From positions 930,001-994,000 of the forward strand of contig NZ_JARQZP010000007.1 of NCBI RefSeq assembly GCF_029589055.1: a stretch of DNA of 64,000 nucleotides, read 5' to 3'. This DNA is from Vibrio hannami. GTDB taxonomy: Bacteria > Pseudomonadota > Gammaproteobacteria > Enterobacterales > Vibrionaceae. Shown one piece after another: positions 17,626 to 27,251 of this stretch. Numbering within the stretch: position 1 is the stretch's first letter; every line of letters starts with the position of its first letter. Made by a program: the position numbers and the translations under genes. The notes beneath the pieces were generated by a model. That model made no database searches. It was not told where the DNA came from and saw only the letters and a list, made by a program, of their open reading frames with translations.

Positions 17626-18308
17626 TTATTTGAGCATTTTCGGTGCTTTTGCCCCGTCAACAGGACGATTAACAGAAACTCGTCTGCCTTTTTTAGGCCG
17701 ACTTCGTAATCTTCTGTAATGTTCTTCATTGCTTCTTTAAGCTGTTGTTTGAAAGTTTCTCTGTCTATATTCTTAAACTCACGATCAATATAGCTGTTAA
17801 TCTTGTTTTGAGAGTCATCGTCGGGGGTGATGATCGGTAGCTTTTCAAGAGCGCCTTCTACCCAACCAGACACAAAAGAGTTTACACGACGTGTCACTTC
17901 TGCGGAACTTGTACCTGAACCTGCGAAACTGTTACGGAACTGACCTGTATGTTCGTTCATTTCTCGGTAGATAATATCGAAAGCGAATGCAGCAAAAATG
18001 GCTCTGTCAGCTTCGCCGATAAATTCAACCCTTTTTAACCCTTTATGGTTTAGCAGGACTGCTTCAACACCAAACTTAGTGTTAATACCACGGATAATAC
18101 GAAGAATTGTTGAGCTGATTGAAGCAGGTAACAAGTGAGTCGATTGAGTTTTCCCCATCTTAATAAACTCAATATCGTCTTTATCAAGACCATATTTGAG
18201 CATCAAGCGGTGCGCCATTTTGATCGCCTGAGCAGCTTCGTTCACGTTTGCGGAGTTACCGAGCTCCAGGCATTTCGCAATTTTCTTAAGGGCTTTCTTC
18301 TTATCCAT
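17626..18308 (-). CDS. DUF2786 family protein, frameshifted near the C terminus
   Basis: The N-terminal 200 residues match DUF2786 (MDKKKALKKIAKCLELGNSANVNEAAQAI in spirit, with AHRLMLKYGLD), a family of unknown function. After EVGLKKA the frame enters the next gene. If the six-A run (T689-694 of the 17000s on the plus strand) had seven bases, the protein would end VNRPVDGAKAPKMLK with a stop at 17626, ten bases before the J-domain start. I therefore read a one-base deletion here, not a fusion protein. Confidence 0.75.
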
Positions 18309-18412
18309 CGAACTTACTGAAATTTGCCTCTATCTTATGAAAAGTCGACCATTTTACCGATTTTGGCGTATGAGATAAAGAAATTAAGCGGGAATAGTAA
18401 AGCCTATAATAG

Positions 18413-18437
18413 AAAAGCCCTTTAAATTAAAGAGCTT
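18413..18437 (-). terminator. Terminator of DUF3334
   Basis: On the minus strand AAGCTCTTTAA pairs with TTTAAAGGGCTT (one G-U pair) and is followed by T-rich sequence, about 30 nt beyond the stop. Confidence 0.65.
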
Positions 18438-18465
18438 GTCTGTTTTAGCTTGGATGTCTAATAGT

Positions 18466-19149
18466 TTAAATGCCTAGCTCATCGAGAAGATCATCAGCGG
18501 CTTCATCAGCAAGCTGCGCCTGATTCGCTTGATTTGACTGTGCTCGATTTCTTTCCGCTTCCAGGATAGAGTCGGGAGAAACGTCTTCTTCGATATCGAA
18601 ATCTTCCAGCTGGATAAACTCGGTCTTATCCATTGCAAGTTCGAGATAAAAGATGTTGTTGTTTTCTGTAGAGAAGGTTACGCGTCTTGCCTGAGGGCGA
18701 TCAAGGTTAGTATCAACAGATAACAATACCTGTTTGTTGATTGCCAGCATCTTTGGCTGGTTTTGAGTAATATTGGTTTTTAGTTCTTTACGGATTTTAC
18801 TGGTAAAGTCACCAACCAACTGGTTCATCAATTCACCCAATACATCCGCTACATCGTCAGAGGTGTGAATAATGGCAAGCTCTTCTTCTGGCATGCCCAT
18901 ATTCTTCATATAGGTGTGATAAAGCTCTAAAGCCGCTGGAGCGGTAAAGTTGATAACCACCAGACCAGAAAAACCGCCATCAAAAAGAACAAAGCAACCA
19001 AGGTCCGGTTTAAGACAGGTCTTATTTATTTTTTGGACCATTGCCGAGTAGGAGACATTAGTACCAGTGGCGGAGCTAAGAACATCAGATACTGAATGAC
19101 AAAGTTTTAAGAGAATATCTTCTGTTGTTACTACTGTGTTTTTTTTCAT
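18466..19149 (-). CDS. DUF3334 family protein (CheC/CheX-like)
   Basis: A 227-residue soluble protein matching DUF3334, common in Vibrio. The middle (SDDVADVLGELMNQLVGDFTSK) resembles the helix of CheX/CheC phosphatases (E..N pattern), so a chemotaxis or response-regulator role is possible but unproven. The C terminus is acidic and Gln/Ala-rich (DEAADDLLDELGI). It is a single gene, divergent from ydiJ. Confidence 0.7.
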   Translation of the reverse strand: MKKNTVVTTEDILLKLCHSVSDVLSSATGTNVSYSAMVQKINKTCLKPDLGCFVLFDGGFSGLVVINFTAPAALELYHTYMKNMGMPEEELAIIHTSDDVADVLGELMNQLVGDFTSKIRKELKTNITQNQPKMLAINKQVLLSVDTNLDRPQARRVTFSTENNNIFYLELAMDKTEFIQLEDFDIEEDVSPDSILEAERNRAQSNQANQAQLADEAADDLLDELGI

Positions 19150-19365
19150 AAGTTCTCGCTAAGAAAGGAACATTTGGCTTTTTGTCAGTATGGAGAAAAA
19201 TGTAGATTTAGTCATTTTATTTCCTCTAGCATTTTTGTTTTGTTCACATGTCAAATGTTGTAAAGTGACATAAATCAAAAATCATAATAATTCAGACAAC
19301 TAAACAACGACCCCAAATTACGACCCGAATAGAGTGGATCTATGTATACCGGGGCAGGAAGCGAG

Positions 19366-22300
19366 ATGTTACCAAGATTAGCAAGTCAGACGGATGTCGA
19401 TCCCGTCGTATTAAAATACCTGGAAGAACTTCAACAATCCGGATTCACCGGAGATATAGAAACTCAATACTCGAGTCGCTTAGCGGTAGCAACCGATAAT
19501 AGTGTTTACCAGCAATTACCACAGGCAGTTGTTCACCCAAAAACAACAGAGGATGTTATTCTAATTGGTCAAACGGGCAACCAACCCGATTATGACCGAG
19601 TGACATTTTCCCCTCGGGGTGGCGGTACCGGAACCAATGGCCAATCTTTAACCAAAGGCATAATCGTTGACTTGTCACGCCATATGAACAAGGTGTTAGA
19701 AATTAATACCAAAGAGGGCTGGGTTCGGGTTCAAACGGGTATTGTTAAAGATCAGCTTAACGATGCAATTCGTCCACATGGCTTGTTTTTCTCTCCGGAA
19801 CTATCTACTAGTAACCGCGCCACACTTGGCGGGATGATTAATACTGATGCTTCTGGTCAGGGATCGTTGGTTTACGGAAAGACCTCCGATCATGTCCTCT
19901 CTCTCCAGGCTGTTTTTGCTGATGGTTCGTTGTACGAAACGGATGATACTCATGGGCTGCCTGTGGAAGGTGAGTTTGCTTATGATGCTTATCAGACAAC
20001 TAAATCGGTCTGCAGTGAAAAACGCGAACAGATTGTTGAAAAATTCCCGCCGCTTAATCGCTTTTTAACAGGTTATGACCTTAAAAACGCTTTAACAGAT
20101 GAAGGCAATTTTGACCTTACGCGAGTGTTATGTGGCTCTGAAGGTTCATTAGCATTTATTACAGAAGCGAAGCTGAACCTGACACCAATTCCAAAAGTTC
20201 GAACGTTGGTGAACGTTAAGTACGATAGCTTCGACTCGGCCTTAAGAACCGCGCCTTTCTTAGTTAAGGCGAACGCTTTATCCGTTGAAACCATCGACTC
20301 TAAAGTTTTGAATCTGGCAAAACAGGATATTGTCTGGCACTCAGTTAAAGATTTATTAACGGATGTACCTGATAAAGAGATGTTAGGTATCAATATCGTC
20401 GAGTTTGCAGGTCAGGACGAAACAGAAATAACTGATAATGTTAGGGCATTAGCAGAAAAACTGGACCAAATGATTGCTAACAATGAAGCAGGTGTTATCG
20501 GTTATCAAATATGTGATGACTTAGCCAGCATCGGTCGAATCTATGGTATGCGCAAAAAAGCGGTTGGTTTACTTGGTGCTGCAAAGGGTAGGGCTAAACC
20601 AGTTGCGTTTGCTGAAGACACTTGTGTACCGCCGGAAAACCTTGCTGACTTTATTGCTGAATTTCGAGAGTTGCTAGATAGCAAAGAGTTGCAATACGGC
20701 ATGTTTGGTCATGTTGATACTGGTGTTTTGCACGTACGCCCTGCATTGGACCTTTGCGACCCCCATCAGGAAGAGCTGATGCAAGAGATATCTGACAGGG
20801 TAGTGGCATTGGTTGCTAAGTATGGCGGCTTAATGTGGGGTGAGCACGGTAAAGGGTATCGTTCTGAGTACGGGCCAGAGTTTTTTGGTGAAGAACTTTA
20901 TACCGAGCTAAGACGAGTAAAAGCTGCATTCGACCCTCATAACAAGATGAATCCGGGTAAGGTTTGTACTCCCCTAGATAGCAATGAAGAGTTGGTAAAA
21001 GTAAATGGGGTCAAGCGTGCGTATTATGACAGACAGATCGATGTAGAAGTTCGCGATAGCTTTAAGCTGGCAATGGAATGTAATGGTAACGGTCTTTGCT
21101 TTAACTACGATACTGCTTCCCCGATGTGTCCATCTATGAAAGTGACGGCTGATCGTCGCCACTCACCAAAAGGAAGGGCGGGGCTGGTTCGTGAGTGGTT
21201 GCGCCAGTTGACGGAGCAGGGAATAGATGTACTCGATCTTGAAAAGCAGACTTTAGACAAAGCACCAACAGTTAAAGTGCTAATAGATAGAGTACGTAAC
21301 AGTATCAATAAGCGCCATGAGTATGATTTTTCTCATGAAGTGTACGACGCGATGAATGGTTGTCTGGCTTGTAAAGCTTGTGGTACTCAATGTCCTATTA
21401 AAGTTGATGTTCCAAGTTTCCGAGCGCGATTCCTAAATATCTACTATTCACGTTACCAGAGACCGGCTAAAGACTATTTAGTCGCGAATATCGAAAATAT
21501 GCTGCCTTTGATGGCTAAAATACCAAAAGTAGTGAATGTTACCCTGTTGCAGAAGTGGATACAGAATCTTACGGCGGCATCGGTAGGGTATGTAGATGCG
21601 CCGTTGTTATCAGTACCGACATTGAAGAAGAGACTTTCGAAAGTGGATGCGAAAGAGTTTGATTACCAGGCTCTTCATATTATGTCTGAGGACGAGAAAC
21701 AGAAGCATGTACTGATCGTTCAAGATCCTTTTACTTCCTATTATGATGCTCAGGTTGTCGAGGATTTTGTAAAATTGGTTTCTAAATTGGGCAAAACACC
21801 AGTGGTATTACCGTTTAAACCTAACGGTAAGGCTCAGCATATTAAAGGCTTCTTGAAGCAGTTTACGGCAACCGCTTCGAATACATCTGAATTCTTATCG
21901 CAAGTTGCTGAACTTGGTATTCCAATGGTCGGTGTTGATCCTGCTTTGGTGCTTTGTTACCGCGATGAGTACGTAGATATTCTGGGCGAGCAACGTGGTG
22001 ATTTTCAGGTGCTCAATGTTCATGAATGGATGATGGATAATCTGGAATCGTTTACTGCAGGTCAGCCTTCAGATCTTCCTCCGTGGTATCTGTTTGCCCA
22101 TTGTACTGAAAAGACTCGTATGCCAAACGCGGAGAAAGAATGGACGACCATCTTTAAATTCTTTGGTGGTGTATTGGAGCCTGTATCTGTTGGCTGCTGT
22201 GGTATGGCTGGAACATATGGTCACGAGGCGGATAAGCTACAAAGTTCTAAGGACATTTATGACCTTAGCTGGAAACCGAACTTTGAAAAACTACCGAAAG

Positions 22301-22404
22301 AGCAGTGTCTGGTGACGGGTTACTCTTGTCGCAGTCAGGTTAAGAGAACCGAAGAAACCTATGCAAAACACCCATTGCAGGCGTTATTACAGTTAGTAGG
22401 TTAG
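19366..22404 (+). CDS. ydiJ: D-2-hydroxyglutarate dehydrogenase / FAD-linked oxidase with Fe-S domain
   Basis: About 1012 residues, close to E. coli YdiJ (1018), which oxidises D-2-hydroxyglutarate. The domains are an FAD-binding PCMH half (SPRGGGTGTNGQSLTKG, STSNRATLGGMINTDASGQ), an FAD oxidase C half (MFGHVDTGVLHVRPALD, WGEHGKGYRSEYGP), a 4Fe-4S segment (CNGNGLCFN, CLACKACGTQCP) and a C-terminal CCG domain (GCCGMAGTYGHE). I chose the ATG at 19366 because AGGA precedes it and the N terminus then aligns with YdiJ; an ATG at 19342 is also in frame. A methyltransferase gene follows 25 nt later. Confidence 0.92.
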   Translation: MLPRLASQTDVDPVVLKYLEELQQSGFTGDIETQYSSRLAVATDNSVYQQLPQAVVHPKTTEDVILIGQTGNQPDYDRVTFSPRGGGTGTNGQSLTKGIIVDLSRHMNKVLEINTKEGWVRVQTGIVKDQLNDAIRPHGLFFSPELSTSNRATLGGMINTDASGQGSLVYGKTSDHVLSLQAVFADGSLYETDDTHGLPVEGEFAYDAYQTTKSVCSEKREQIVEKFPPLNRFLTGYDLKNALTDEGNFDLTRVLCGSEGSLAFITEAKLNLTPIPKVRTLVNVKYDSFDSALRTAPFLVKANALSVETIDSKVLNLAKQDIVWHSVKDLLTDVPDKEMLGINIVEFAGQDETEITDNVRALAEKLDQMIANNEAGVIGYQICDDLASIGRIYGMRKKAVGLLGAAKGRAKPVAFAEDTCVPPENLADFIAEFRELLDSKELQYGMFGHVDTGVLHVRPALDLCDPHQEELMQEISDRVVALVAKYGGLMWGEHGKGYRSEYGPEFFGEELYTELRRVKAAFDPHNKMNPGKVCTPLDSNEELVKVNGVKRAYYDRQIDVEVRDSFKLAMECNGNGLCFNYDTASPMCPSMKVTADRRHSPKGRAGLVREWLRQLTEQGIDVLDLEKQTLDKAPTVKVLIDRVRNSINKRHEYDFSHEVYDAMNGCLACKACGTQCPIKVDVPSFRARFLNIYYSRYQRPAKDYLVANIENMLPLMAKIPKVVNVTLLQKWIQNLTAASVGYVDAPLLSVPTLKKRLSKVDAKEFDYQALHIMSEDEKQKHVLIVQDPFTSYYDAQVVEDFVKLVSKLGKTPVVLPFKPNGKAQHIKGFLKQFTATASNTSEFLSQVAELGIPMVGVDPALVLCYRDEYVDILGEQRGDFQVLNVHEWMMDNLESFTAGQPSDLPPWYLFAHCTEKTRMPNAEKEWTTIFKFFGGVLEPVSVGCCGMAGTYGHEADKLQSSKDIYDLSWKPNFEKLPKEQCLVTGYSCRSQVKRTEETYAKHPLQALLQLVG

Positions 22405-22429
22405 TCGCTAAAATTGAGGGCGAACGAAA

Positions 22430-22891
22430 ATGGATGCATTAAAGCTAAAAATACCACCAGTGTTTGTGTTTCTGATTTGTATCGCTCTTATCTATTTTTT
22501 TGATCGTATGGTGGTTCAATTAGCACTTGAACTACCAGCCAGATATGCCGTGTTTGCAATCTGTTTTGTCGCATCGGGTATATTTGGCTTAGCTGGTATC
22601 TATGAGTTTAAGAAGGCCAAAACATCGGTACACCCGGTCGATATAGATAAGGCCACAACTGTAGTCGATAGCGGGATATATAGGCTATCACGCAATCCTA
22701 TGTACTTTGGCTTGTTATTGCTCTTAATCGGATCTGCGTATATGTTGCAAAACGTTCTGAGTATGCTGGTGTGCCTGTTGTTTGTCTGGTACATGAATCG
22801 CTTCCAGATAGAGCCTGAGGAACAACACCTGACCGCAAAATTTGGAGAAAGCTACACTCGCTATAAAAAACGAGTACGTCGCTGGATTTGA
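22430..22891 (+). CDS. Isoprenylcysteine carboxyl methyltransferase (ICMT/PEMT) family membrane protein
   Basis: A 153-residue protein with about four transmembrane segments and the family C-terminal signature: GIYRLSRNPMYFGL, then EPEEQHLTAKFGESYTRYKKRVRRW. These small bacterial enzymes are predicted S-adenosylmethionine-dependent methyltransferases with unknown substrates. It starts 25 nt after ydiJ and is probably co-transcribed. A strong terminator follows. Confidence 0.85.
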   Translation: MDALKLKIPPVFVFLICIALIYFFDRMVVQLALELPARYAVFAICFVASGIFGLAGIYEFKKAKTSVHPVDIDKATTVVDSGIYRLSRNPMYFGLLLLLIGSAYMLQNVLSMLVCLLFVWYMNRFQIEPEEQHLTAKFGESYTRYKKRVRRWI

Positions 22892-22929
22892 GCCACGGGC
22901 AAGCAAATACTTATCATTAAGTAAACAAG

Positions 22930-22960
22930 AAGAAGGCCTGCAAAATTTGAAGGCCTTCTT
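22930..22960. terminator. Bidirectional terminator
   Basis: AAGAAGGCCT and AGGCCTTCTT form a perfect 10-bp stem between the convergent methyltransferase and DUF3581 genes. Confidence 0.82.
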
Positions 22961-22990
22961 TGTGAATCTGATGTTTTTAAGAACTTTAAG

Positions 22991-23728
22991 TTATGCCGCT
23001 AGAATTGGGTCTGTAGCAAACTGAGAAAGAAACTGTTCTTTTCTTTCGTTGAATCGGGTAACCAGATCATCAATCGATTCTTGGTTATATGGTTTTAAAC
23101 CGCTTGCAACCATACGCTTGATGCCTTTGCCTACAATCTCGCAATCTTCTTTAAAGTCGAAGTTAAGCGTTACTATTCCGCGTTTACCTTCAATATCAAA
23201 TGTTGCACCAGCAAACTCAACTTCAGGATGCTCAAGATCCAGTCTGGTGAACTCAACTTCCATGCTTTCGTAAATAACTAGCGGACGCTGACAGTTAATC
23301 ATCATCTGCTTCTCTTCCATCAATGGAACCATGATATGAGGGAAGTTCATGCCAGAGAACTGAACATAGCTCTTTACCACGTGCTCGATAAACTCGGGAT
23401 TCTTATTGCACTCACCTTCATGAGTCATATGAAGATATTCTTTACCATTTGCATCAACAACGGCGCTCTCATGTTCACCTTTGTTTTCAACACTCAGGTT
23501 AACGCCTTCATTTACCATTCCGGAGAAATCAAAGCGCATTTTCTGGCTTACACCTTCTTTTTTAAGCAGTACCGCAAATAACAGGTCACCAGGCACGCAG
23601 AAGCGCTTATTATCTTCATCGTGGATTGGGTTGAAGTCGCCCGCTACTTTTTTAGCAAAGTGGCTTGCTTGCTGTTTAGTGAACTGAAAGTGCTCGCTGA
23701 TCGCTGAAAAATAAGGTTTTAAAAACAT
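22991..23728 (-). CDS. DUF3581 family protein
   Basis: A 245-residue protein from the ATG at 23728 (MFLKPYFSAI), matching DUF3581 of Vibrio and relatives. FAKKVAGDFNPIHDED near the N terminus is like the FNPIH motif of MaoC-type hot-dog hydratases, so a hot-dog fold is likely. The function is unknown. The upstream in-frame ATG at 23749 has no better RBS. It is divergent from thrS. Confidence 0.8.
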   Translation of the reverse strand: MFLKPYFSAISEHFQFTKQQASHFAKKVAGDFNPIHDEDNKRFCVPGDLLFAVLLKKEGVSQKMRFDFSGMVNEGVNLSVENKGEHESAVVDANGKEYLHMTHEGECNKNPEFIEHVVKSYVQFSGMNFPHIMVPLMEEKQMMINCQRPLVIYESMEVEFTRLDLEHPEVEFAGATFDIEGKRGIVTLNFDFKEDCEIVGKGIKRMVASGLKPYNQESIDDLVTRFNERKEQFLSQFATDPILAA

Positions 23729-23913
23729 AATTATCTTTAGAGTTGCCAAAAAACGGGCGGATTATAACTGAGATCTATAATGTAAATGGTCTATCCAGTG
23801 AGACAACACGTCATTTTTTTGTCAAAAACGTTTTTTGAACGGGTAATTGATTTAGATTCCTTCTTTGCAATCAGCGAATTAGATCGGTAGAATCACTCCT
23901 CTTGGAGATTGTC

Positions 23914-23997
23914 CGGTATACGTATTACCGAGAGGCGATCAAAAAGATTCTATTTTCAAATATTTTAGATGAACATGTGTTGCTTAGTGTGCAACAC
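23914..23997 (+). promoter_or_regulatory. thrS translational operator: two anticodon-arm mimics
   Basis: CGGTA-TACGTAT-TACCG (23914-23930) has a 5-bp stem and a 7-nt loop whose central bases are CGT. GTGTTGC-TTAGTGT-GCAACAC (23977-23997) has a 7-bp stem and a 7-nt loop with T at position 33 and AGT at 34-36. Both centres read as Thr anticodons. The second ends 18 nt before the thrS ATG. The layout matches the E. coli thrS operator, where ThrRS binds tRNA-like arms and blocks its own translation. Confidence 0.7.
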
Positions 23998-24015
23998 CAC
24001 TGTAAAGGACATAAC

Positions 24016-25944
24016 ATGCCTGTAATTACTCTTCCTGACGGTAGTCAACGTCAATTCGATAATCCTGTTTCTGTACTGCAAGTCGCTGAATCTATCGGCC
24101 CTGGTCTGGCGAAAGCCACCATCGCTGGCCGTGTAGACGGTGAACGTCGTGACGCTTGTGATTTGATCGAAAACGATGCAATTCTGGAAATCATCACCAA
24201 TAAAGACAATGATGATGGTCTTGAGATTGTACGCCACTCTTGTGCGCACCTTCTTGGTCACGCTATTAAGCAGCTATTCCCTGAAACCAAAATGGCGATT
24301 GGTCCAACCATCGACAATGGTTTCTACTACGATATCGACCTTGACCGTTCTCTGACTCAAGAGGACCTTGATGCGCTTGAAAAACGCATGAAAGAGCTGG
24401 CGAAAACCAAGTACCAGGTTATCAAGAAAAACGTTAGCTGGCAGGAAGCACGCGATACTTTTGAAGCGCGTGGCGAAACATACAAAATGGAAATTCTGGA
24501 CGAAAACGTATCTAAAGATGATCGTCCGGGTCTTTACCATCATGAAGAATATGTTGACATGTGCCGTGGTCCGCACGTACCACACATGGGCTTCTGTCAG
24601 CACTTTACACTGTTAAATGTTGCTGGTGCATACTGGCGTGGTGATAGCGACAACAAGATGCTACAGCGTATCTACGGTACTGCGTTCCACGATAAGAAAG
24701 CACTAAAAGCGCACCTGACTCGCCTGGAAGAGGCAGCAAAGCGTGACCACCGTAAACTTGGTAAGCAACTAGACTTGTTCCACATGCAGCAAGAAGCGCC
24801 GGGTATGGTGTTCTGGCATAACCATGGTTGGACAATTTATAAAGAACTTGAAAACTTCATGCGTCAGCAGCTGGTTAAGTTCAACTATGAAGAAGTACGT
24901 GCACCGCTTATCCTGGATGTAAGCATGTGGGAAAAATCAGGTCACTGGGACAAGTACGGTGATATGATTTTTGCAACAGAATCGGAAAAACGCACTTATG
25001 CCGTGAAACCGATGAACTGTCCTGGCCACCTGCAAATCTTTAACCAGGGTCTTAAATCATACCGTGACCTGCCATACCGTATGGCTGAGTTTGGTCTTGT
25101 TCACCGTAACGAACCATCTGGTTCACTACACGGCCTGATGCGTGTACGTTCGTTCACTCAGGATGATGCTCACGTATTCTGTACAGAAGATCAAATCCTG
25201 CAGGAAGTGACTTCATGTATTGAAATGGTATTTGATACCTACAGTACATTTGGTTTTGAAAACATTGATATCAAACTGTCTACTCGTCCAGAGCAGCGTG
25301 TTGGTACTGATGAGATTTGGGATAAGGCAGAAAAAGCACTTGAAGAAGCGCTAGAAGCAAACAACCTAGAGTATGAACTACAGCCGGGTGAGGGTGCGTT
25401 CTACGGTCCTAAGATCGAGTTCACTCTATACGACTGCCTTGACCGTGCATGGCAATGCGGCACGATCCAGCTAGACTTCTCGATGCCTGGTCGCCTAGGT
25501 GCAACATACGTTGATGAAAACAACGAACGTCAGGTTCCTGTAATGATTCACCGTGCAATTCTGGGTTCTCTTGAGCGATTCATCGGTATTCTTACTGAAG
25601 AATATGCTGGTTTCTTCCCTACGTGGATGTCTCCAGAACAGGCCGTAATCATGAATATCACTGACAAACAGTCAGAATATGTTCAGGAAGTGTCAGAAAA
25701 ACTGCAAAAAAGTGGAATTAGAGCAAAAGCGGACTTGAGAAATGAGAAGATAGGCTTTAAAATCCGCGAACATACTTTGAAGCGTGTACCGTATATGCTC
25801 GTTTGTGGTGACCAGGAAATGGAAGCCGGCGAAATCGCAGTACGTACTCGTAAGGGTAAGGACCTCGGTAAATTCAAGATTGAAGATTTCATTTCACATC
25901 TTCAAGAAGAGGTTTCTAGCCGTAAGCTTAATCTGGAGGAATAA
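24016..25944 (+). CDS. thrS: Threonyl-tRNA synthetase
   Basis: 642 residues, equal to E. coli ThrS. The domains are an N-terminal TGS (MPVITLPDGS), the editing domain (HSCAHLLGHA, MCRGPHVP), the class II catalytic core (MNCPGHLQIF, RNEPSGSLHGLMRVRSFTQDDAH, MIHRAILGSLERFIGIL) and the anticodon-binding domain. The ATG at 24016 has AGGAC upstream and matches the family start; the frame is open further upstream but that is the regulatory leader. It is first gene of thrS-infC-rpmI-rplT. The leader hairpins indicate autogenous control. Confidence 0.97.
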   Translation: MPVITLPDGSQRQFDNPVSVLQVAESIGPGLAKATIAGRVDGERRDACDLIENDAILEIITNKDNDDGLEIVRHSCAHLLGHAIKQLFPETKMAIGPTIDNGFYYDIDLDRSLTQEDLDALEKRMKELAKTKYQVIKKNVSWQEARDTFEARGETYKMEILDENVSKDDRPGLYHHEEYVDMCRGPHVPHMGFCQHFTLLNVAGAYWRGDSDNKMLQRIYGTAFHDKKALKAHLTRLEEAAKRDHRKLGKQLDLFHMQQEAPGMVFWHNHGWTIYKELENFMRQQLVKFNYEEVRAPLILDVSMWEKSGHWDKYGDMIFATESEKRTYAVKPMNCPGHLQIFNQGLKSYRDLPYRMAEFGLVHRNEPSGSLHGLMRVRSFTQDDAHVFCTEDQILQEVTSCIEMVFDTYSTFGFENIDIKLSTRPEQRVGTDEIWDKAEKALEEALEANNLEYELQPGEGAFYGPKIEFTLYDCLDRAWQCGTIQLDFSMPGRLGATYVDENNERQVPVMIHRAILGSLERFIGILTEEYAGFFPTWMSPEQAVIMNITDKQSEYVQEVSEKLQKSGIRAKADLRNEKIGFKIREHTLKRVPYMLVCGDQEMEAGEIAVRTRKGKDLGKFKIEDFISHLQEEVSSRKLNLEE

Positions 25945-25947
25945 ACT

Positions 25948-26502
25948 ATTAAAGGCGGAAGACGTGGCCAACAACAACCGGCCAAACAAAACCAGCACCG
26001 TTTAAACGGTGAAATTCGTGGCGTTCGTGAAGTACGTTTGACTGGCGCAGATGGTGAATCAGTAGGTGTAGTAAAACTTGGTGAAGCACTAGCTGCAGCT
26101 GAAGAAGCTGGTATGGATCTTGTAGAGATCAGCCCTAACGCCGAGCCACCAGTTTGTCGTGTGATGGACTATGGCAAGTTCCTCTTCGAGAAGAGCAAAG
26201 CTGCTAAAGAGCAGAAGAAGAAGCAAAAGCAGATCCAGATTAAGGAAGTAAAATTCCGTCCTGGAACTGATATTGGAGACTATCAGGTAAAACTACGCAA
26301 CCTGACGCGTTTCCTTGAAGAAGGCAACAAAGTGAAGGTAACAATTCGCTTCCGTGGCCGAGAAATGGCACACCAGGATATCGGTGTCGACGTTCTTAAC
26401 CGTCTAAAAGAAGATACAGTAGAATTTGCTGTTGTAGAATCTTTCCCGACGCGTATTGAAGGTCGCCAGATGATTATGGTGCTAGCCCCTAAGAAGAAGT
26501 AA
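25948..26502 (+). CDS. infC: Translation initiation factor IF-3, AUU start codon
   Basis: Starting at ATT (25948) the product is MKGGRRGQQQPAKQ..., 184 residues, in line with E. coli IF-3 (180), which also starts at AUU. GGAGG sits in the last codons of thrS at normal spacing, and only 3 nt separate the genes. Later ATG/TTG starts would remove the N-terminal domain (RLNGEIRGVREVRL). IF-3 discriminates against AUU, so the unusual start gives autoregulation. Basic linker KEQKKKQKQIQIKEVKFRP and the C-domain follow. Confidence 0.95.
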   Translation: MKGGRRGQQQPAKQNQHRLNGEIRGVREVRLTGADGESVGVVKLGEALAAAEEAGMDLVEISPNAEPPVCRVMDYGKFLFEKSKAAKEQKKKQKQIQIKEVKFRPGTDIGDYQVKLRNLTRFLEEGNKVKVTIRFRGREMAHQDIGVDVLNRLKEDTVEFAVVESFPTRIEGRQMIMVLAPKKK

Positions 26503-26524
26503 TTAACGGCTTTGCAAGTAATAC

Positions 26525-26555
26525 AGCCCAGCTGCTGTAAAGCGGCTGGGTTTTA
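26525..26555 (+). other. Hairpin between infC and rpmI
   Basis: CCCAGC (26527-26532) pairs with GCTGGG (26545-26550), followed by TTTTATT. It resembles an intrinsic terminator and lies in the region where L20 controls rpmI-rplT in enteric bacteria. It may be an attenuator between infC and the ribosomal genes. Confidence 0.55.
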
Positions 26556-26607
26556 TTCGCCCTAATTACTGTGTTTATTAACAAACTACAATGCGGAGTT
26601 ATTCATC

Positions 26608-26802
26608 ATGCCTAAGATGAAAACCAACAAAGGTGCTGCTAAGCGTTTCAAGAAAACTGGCGGCGGTATTAAGTACAAGCACGCGACAAAACGTCACATC
26701 CTGACTAAGCGTACTACTAAGAACAAGCGTCAGCTTCGTCCAAATGCAATCCTTCCTAAGTGTGAAGTGGCTGCAGTTGTTCGTATGATGCCATACGCTT
26801 AA
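26608..26802 (+). CDS. rpmI: 50S ribosomal protein L35 (bL35)
   Basis: 64 residues, very basic, with the family sequence MPKMKTNKGAAKRFKKTG at the start. It belongs to the large ribosomal subunit. GGAG lies upstream of the ATG. It sits between infC and rplT as in other gammaproteobacteria, where L20 usually represses both cistrons. Confidence 0.97.
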   Translation: MPKMKTNKGAAKRFKKTGGGIKYKHATKRHILTKRTTKNKRQLRPNAILPKCEVAAVVRMMPYA

Positions 26803-26844
26803 TTCTTTTTAGTTATTTCAACAAGTTTAGTTTAGGAGACAATT

Positions 26845-27198
26845 ATGCCTCGCGTAAAACGTGGTGTTCAGGCTCGCGCTGCACACAAAAAAGTTCTAAA
26901 GCAAGCTAAAGGTTACTACGGTGCACGTTCTCGTGTTTATCGTGTAGCTTTCCAAGCAGTTACAAAAGCTGGTCAATATGCATACCGTGACCGTCGCGCT
27001 AAGAAGCGTCAGTTCCGTCAGCTATGGATCGCTCGTATCAACGCTGCTTCTCGTCAGAATGGTCTATCTTACAGCCGTTTCATCAACGGTCTTAAGAAAG
27101 CTTCTATCGAGATCGATCGTAAGATCCTTGCTGATATCGCTGTATTCGACAAAGCTGCATTCGCAGTTCTAGTTGAAAAAGCGAAAGCTGCTCTTTAA
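26845..27198 (+). CDS. rplT: 50S ribosomal protein L20 (bL20)
   Basis: 117 residues, basic, with the L20 signatures MPRVKRGVQARAAHKKVLK and RDRRAKKRQFRQLWIARINAA. L20 helps early 50S assembly and controls its own operon in relatives. TAGGAGA precedes the ATG. It is the last gene of the thrS operon, ended by a strong terminator at 27219. Confidence 0.97.
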   Translation: MPRVKRGVQARAAHKKVLKQAKGYYGARSRVYRVAFQAVTKAGQYAYRDRRAKKRQFRQLWIARINAASRQNGLSYSRFINGLKKASIEIDRKILADIAVFDKAAFAVLVEKAKAAL

Positions 27199-27218
27199 GA
27201 GTCAGTTTACAGGCTTTG

Positions 27219-27247
27219 AAAAAGGAGACCATTTGGTCTCCTTTTTT
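27219..27247. terminator. Bidirectional terminator after rplT
   Basis: AAAAAGGAGACC pairs perfectly with GGTCTCCTTTTT across a 4-nt loop. It serves rplT and the convergent sugar dehydrogenase gene. Confidence 0.92.
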
Positions 27248-27251
27248 CTTA

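Noticed and set aside
16722..18308. A single 528-residue DUF2786-J-domain fusion protein
   Set aside because: The second half starts with its own RBS and signal peptide, and one extra A restores a normal DUF2786 end ten bases before it.
23902..24015. N-terminal extension of ThrS
   Set aside because: The region forms the regulatory hairpins, and the start at 24016 gives the family length with a good RBS.
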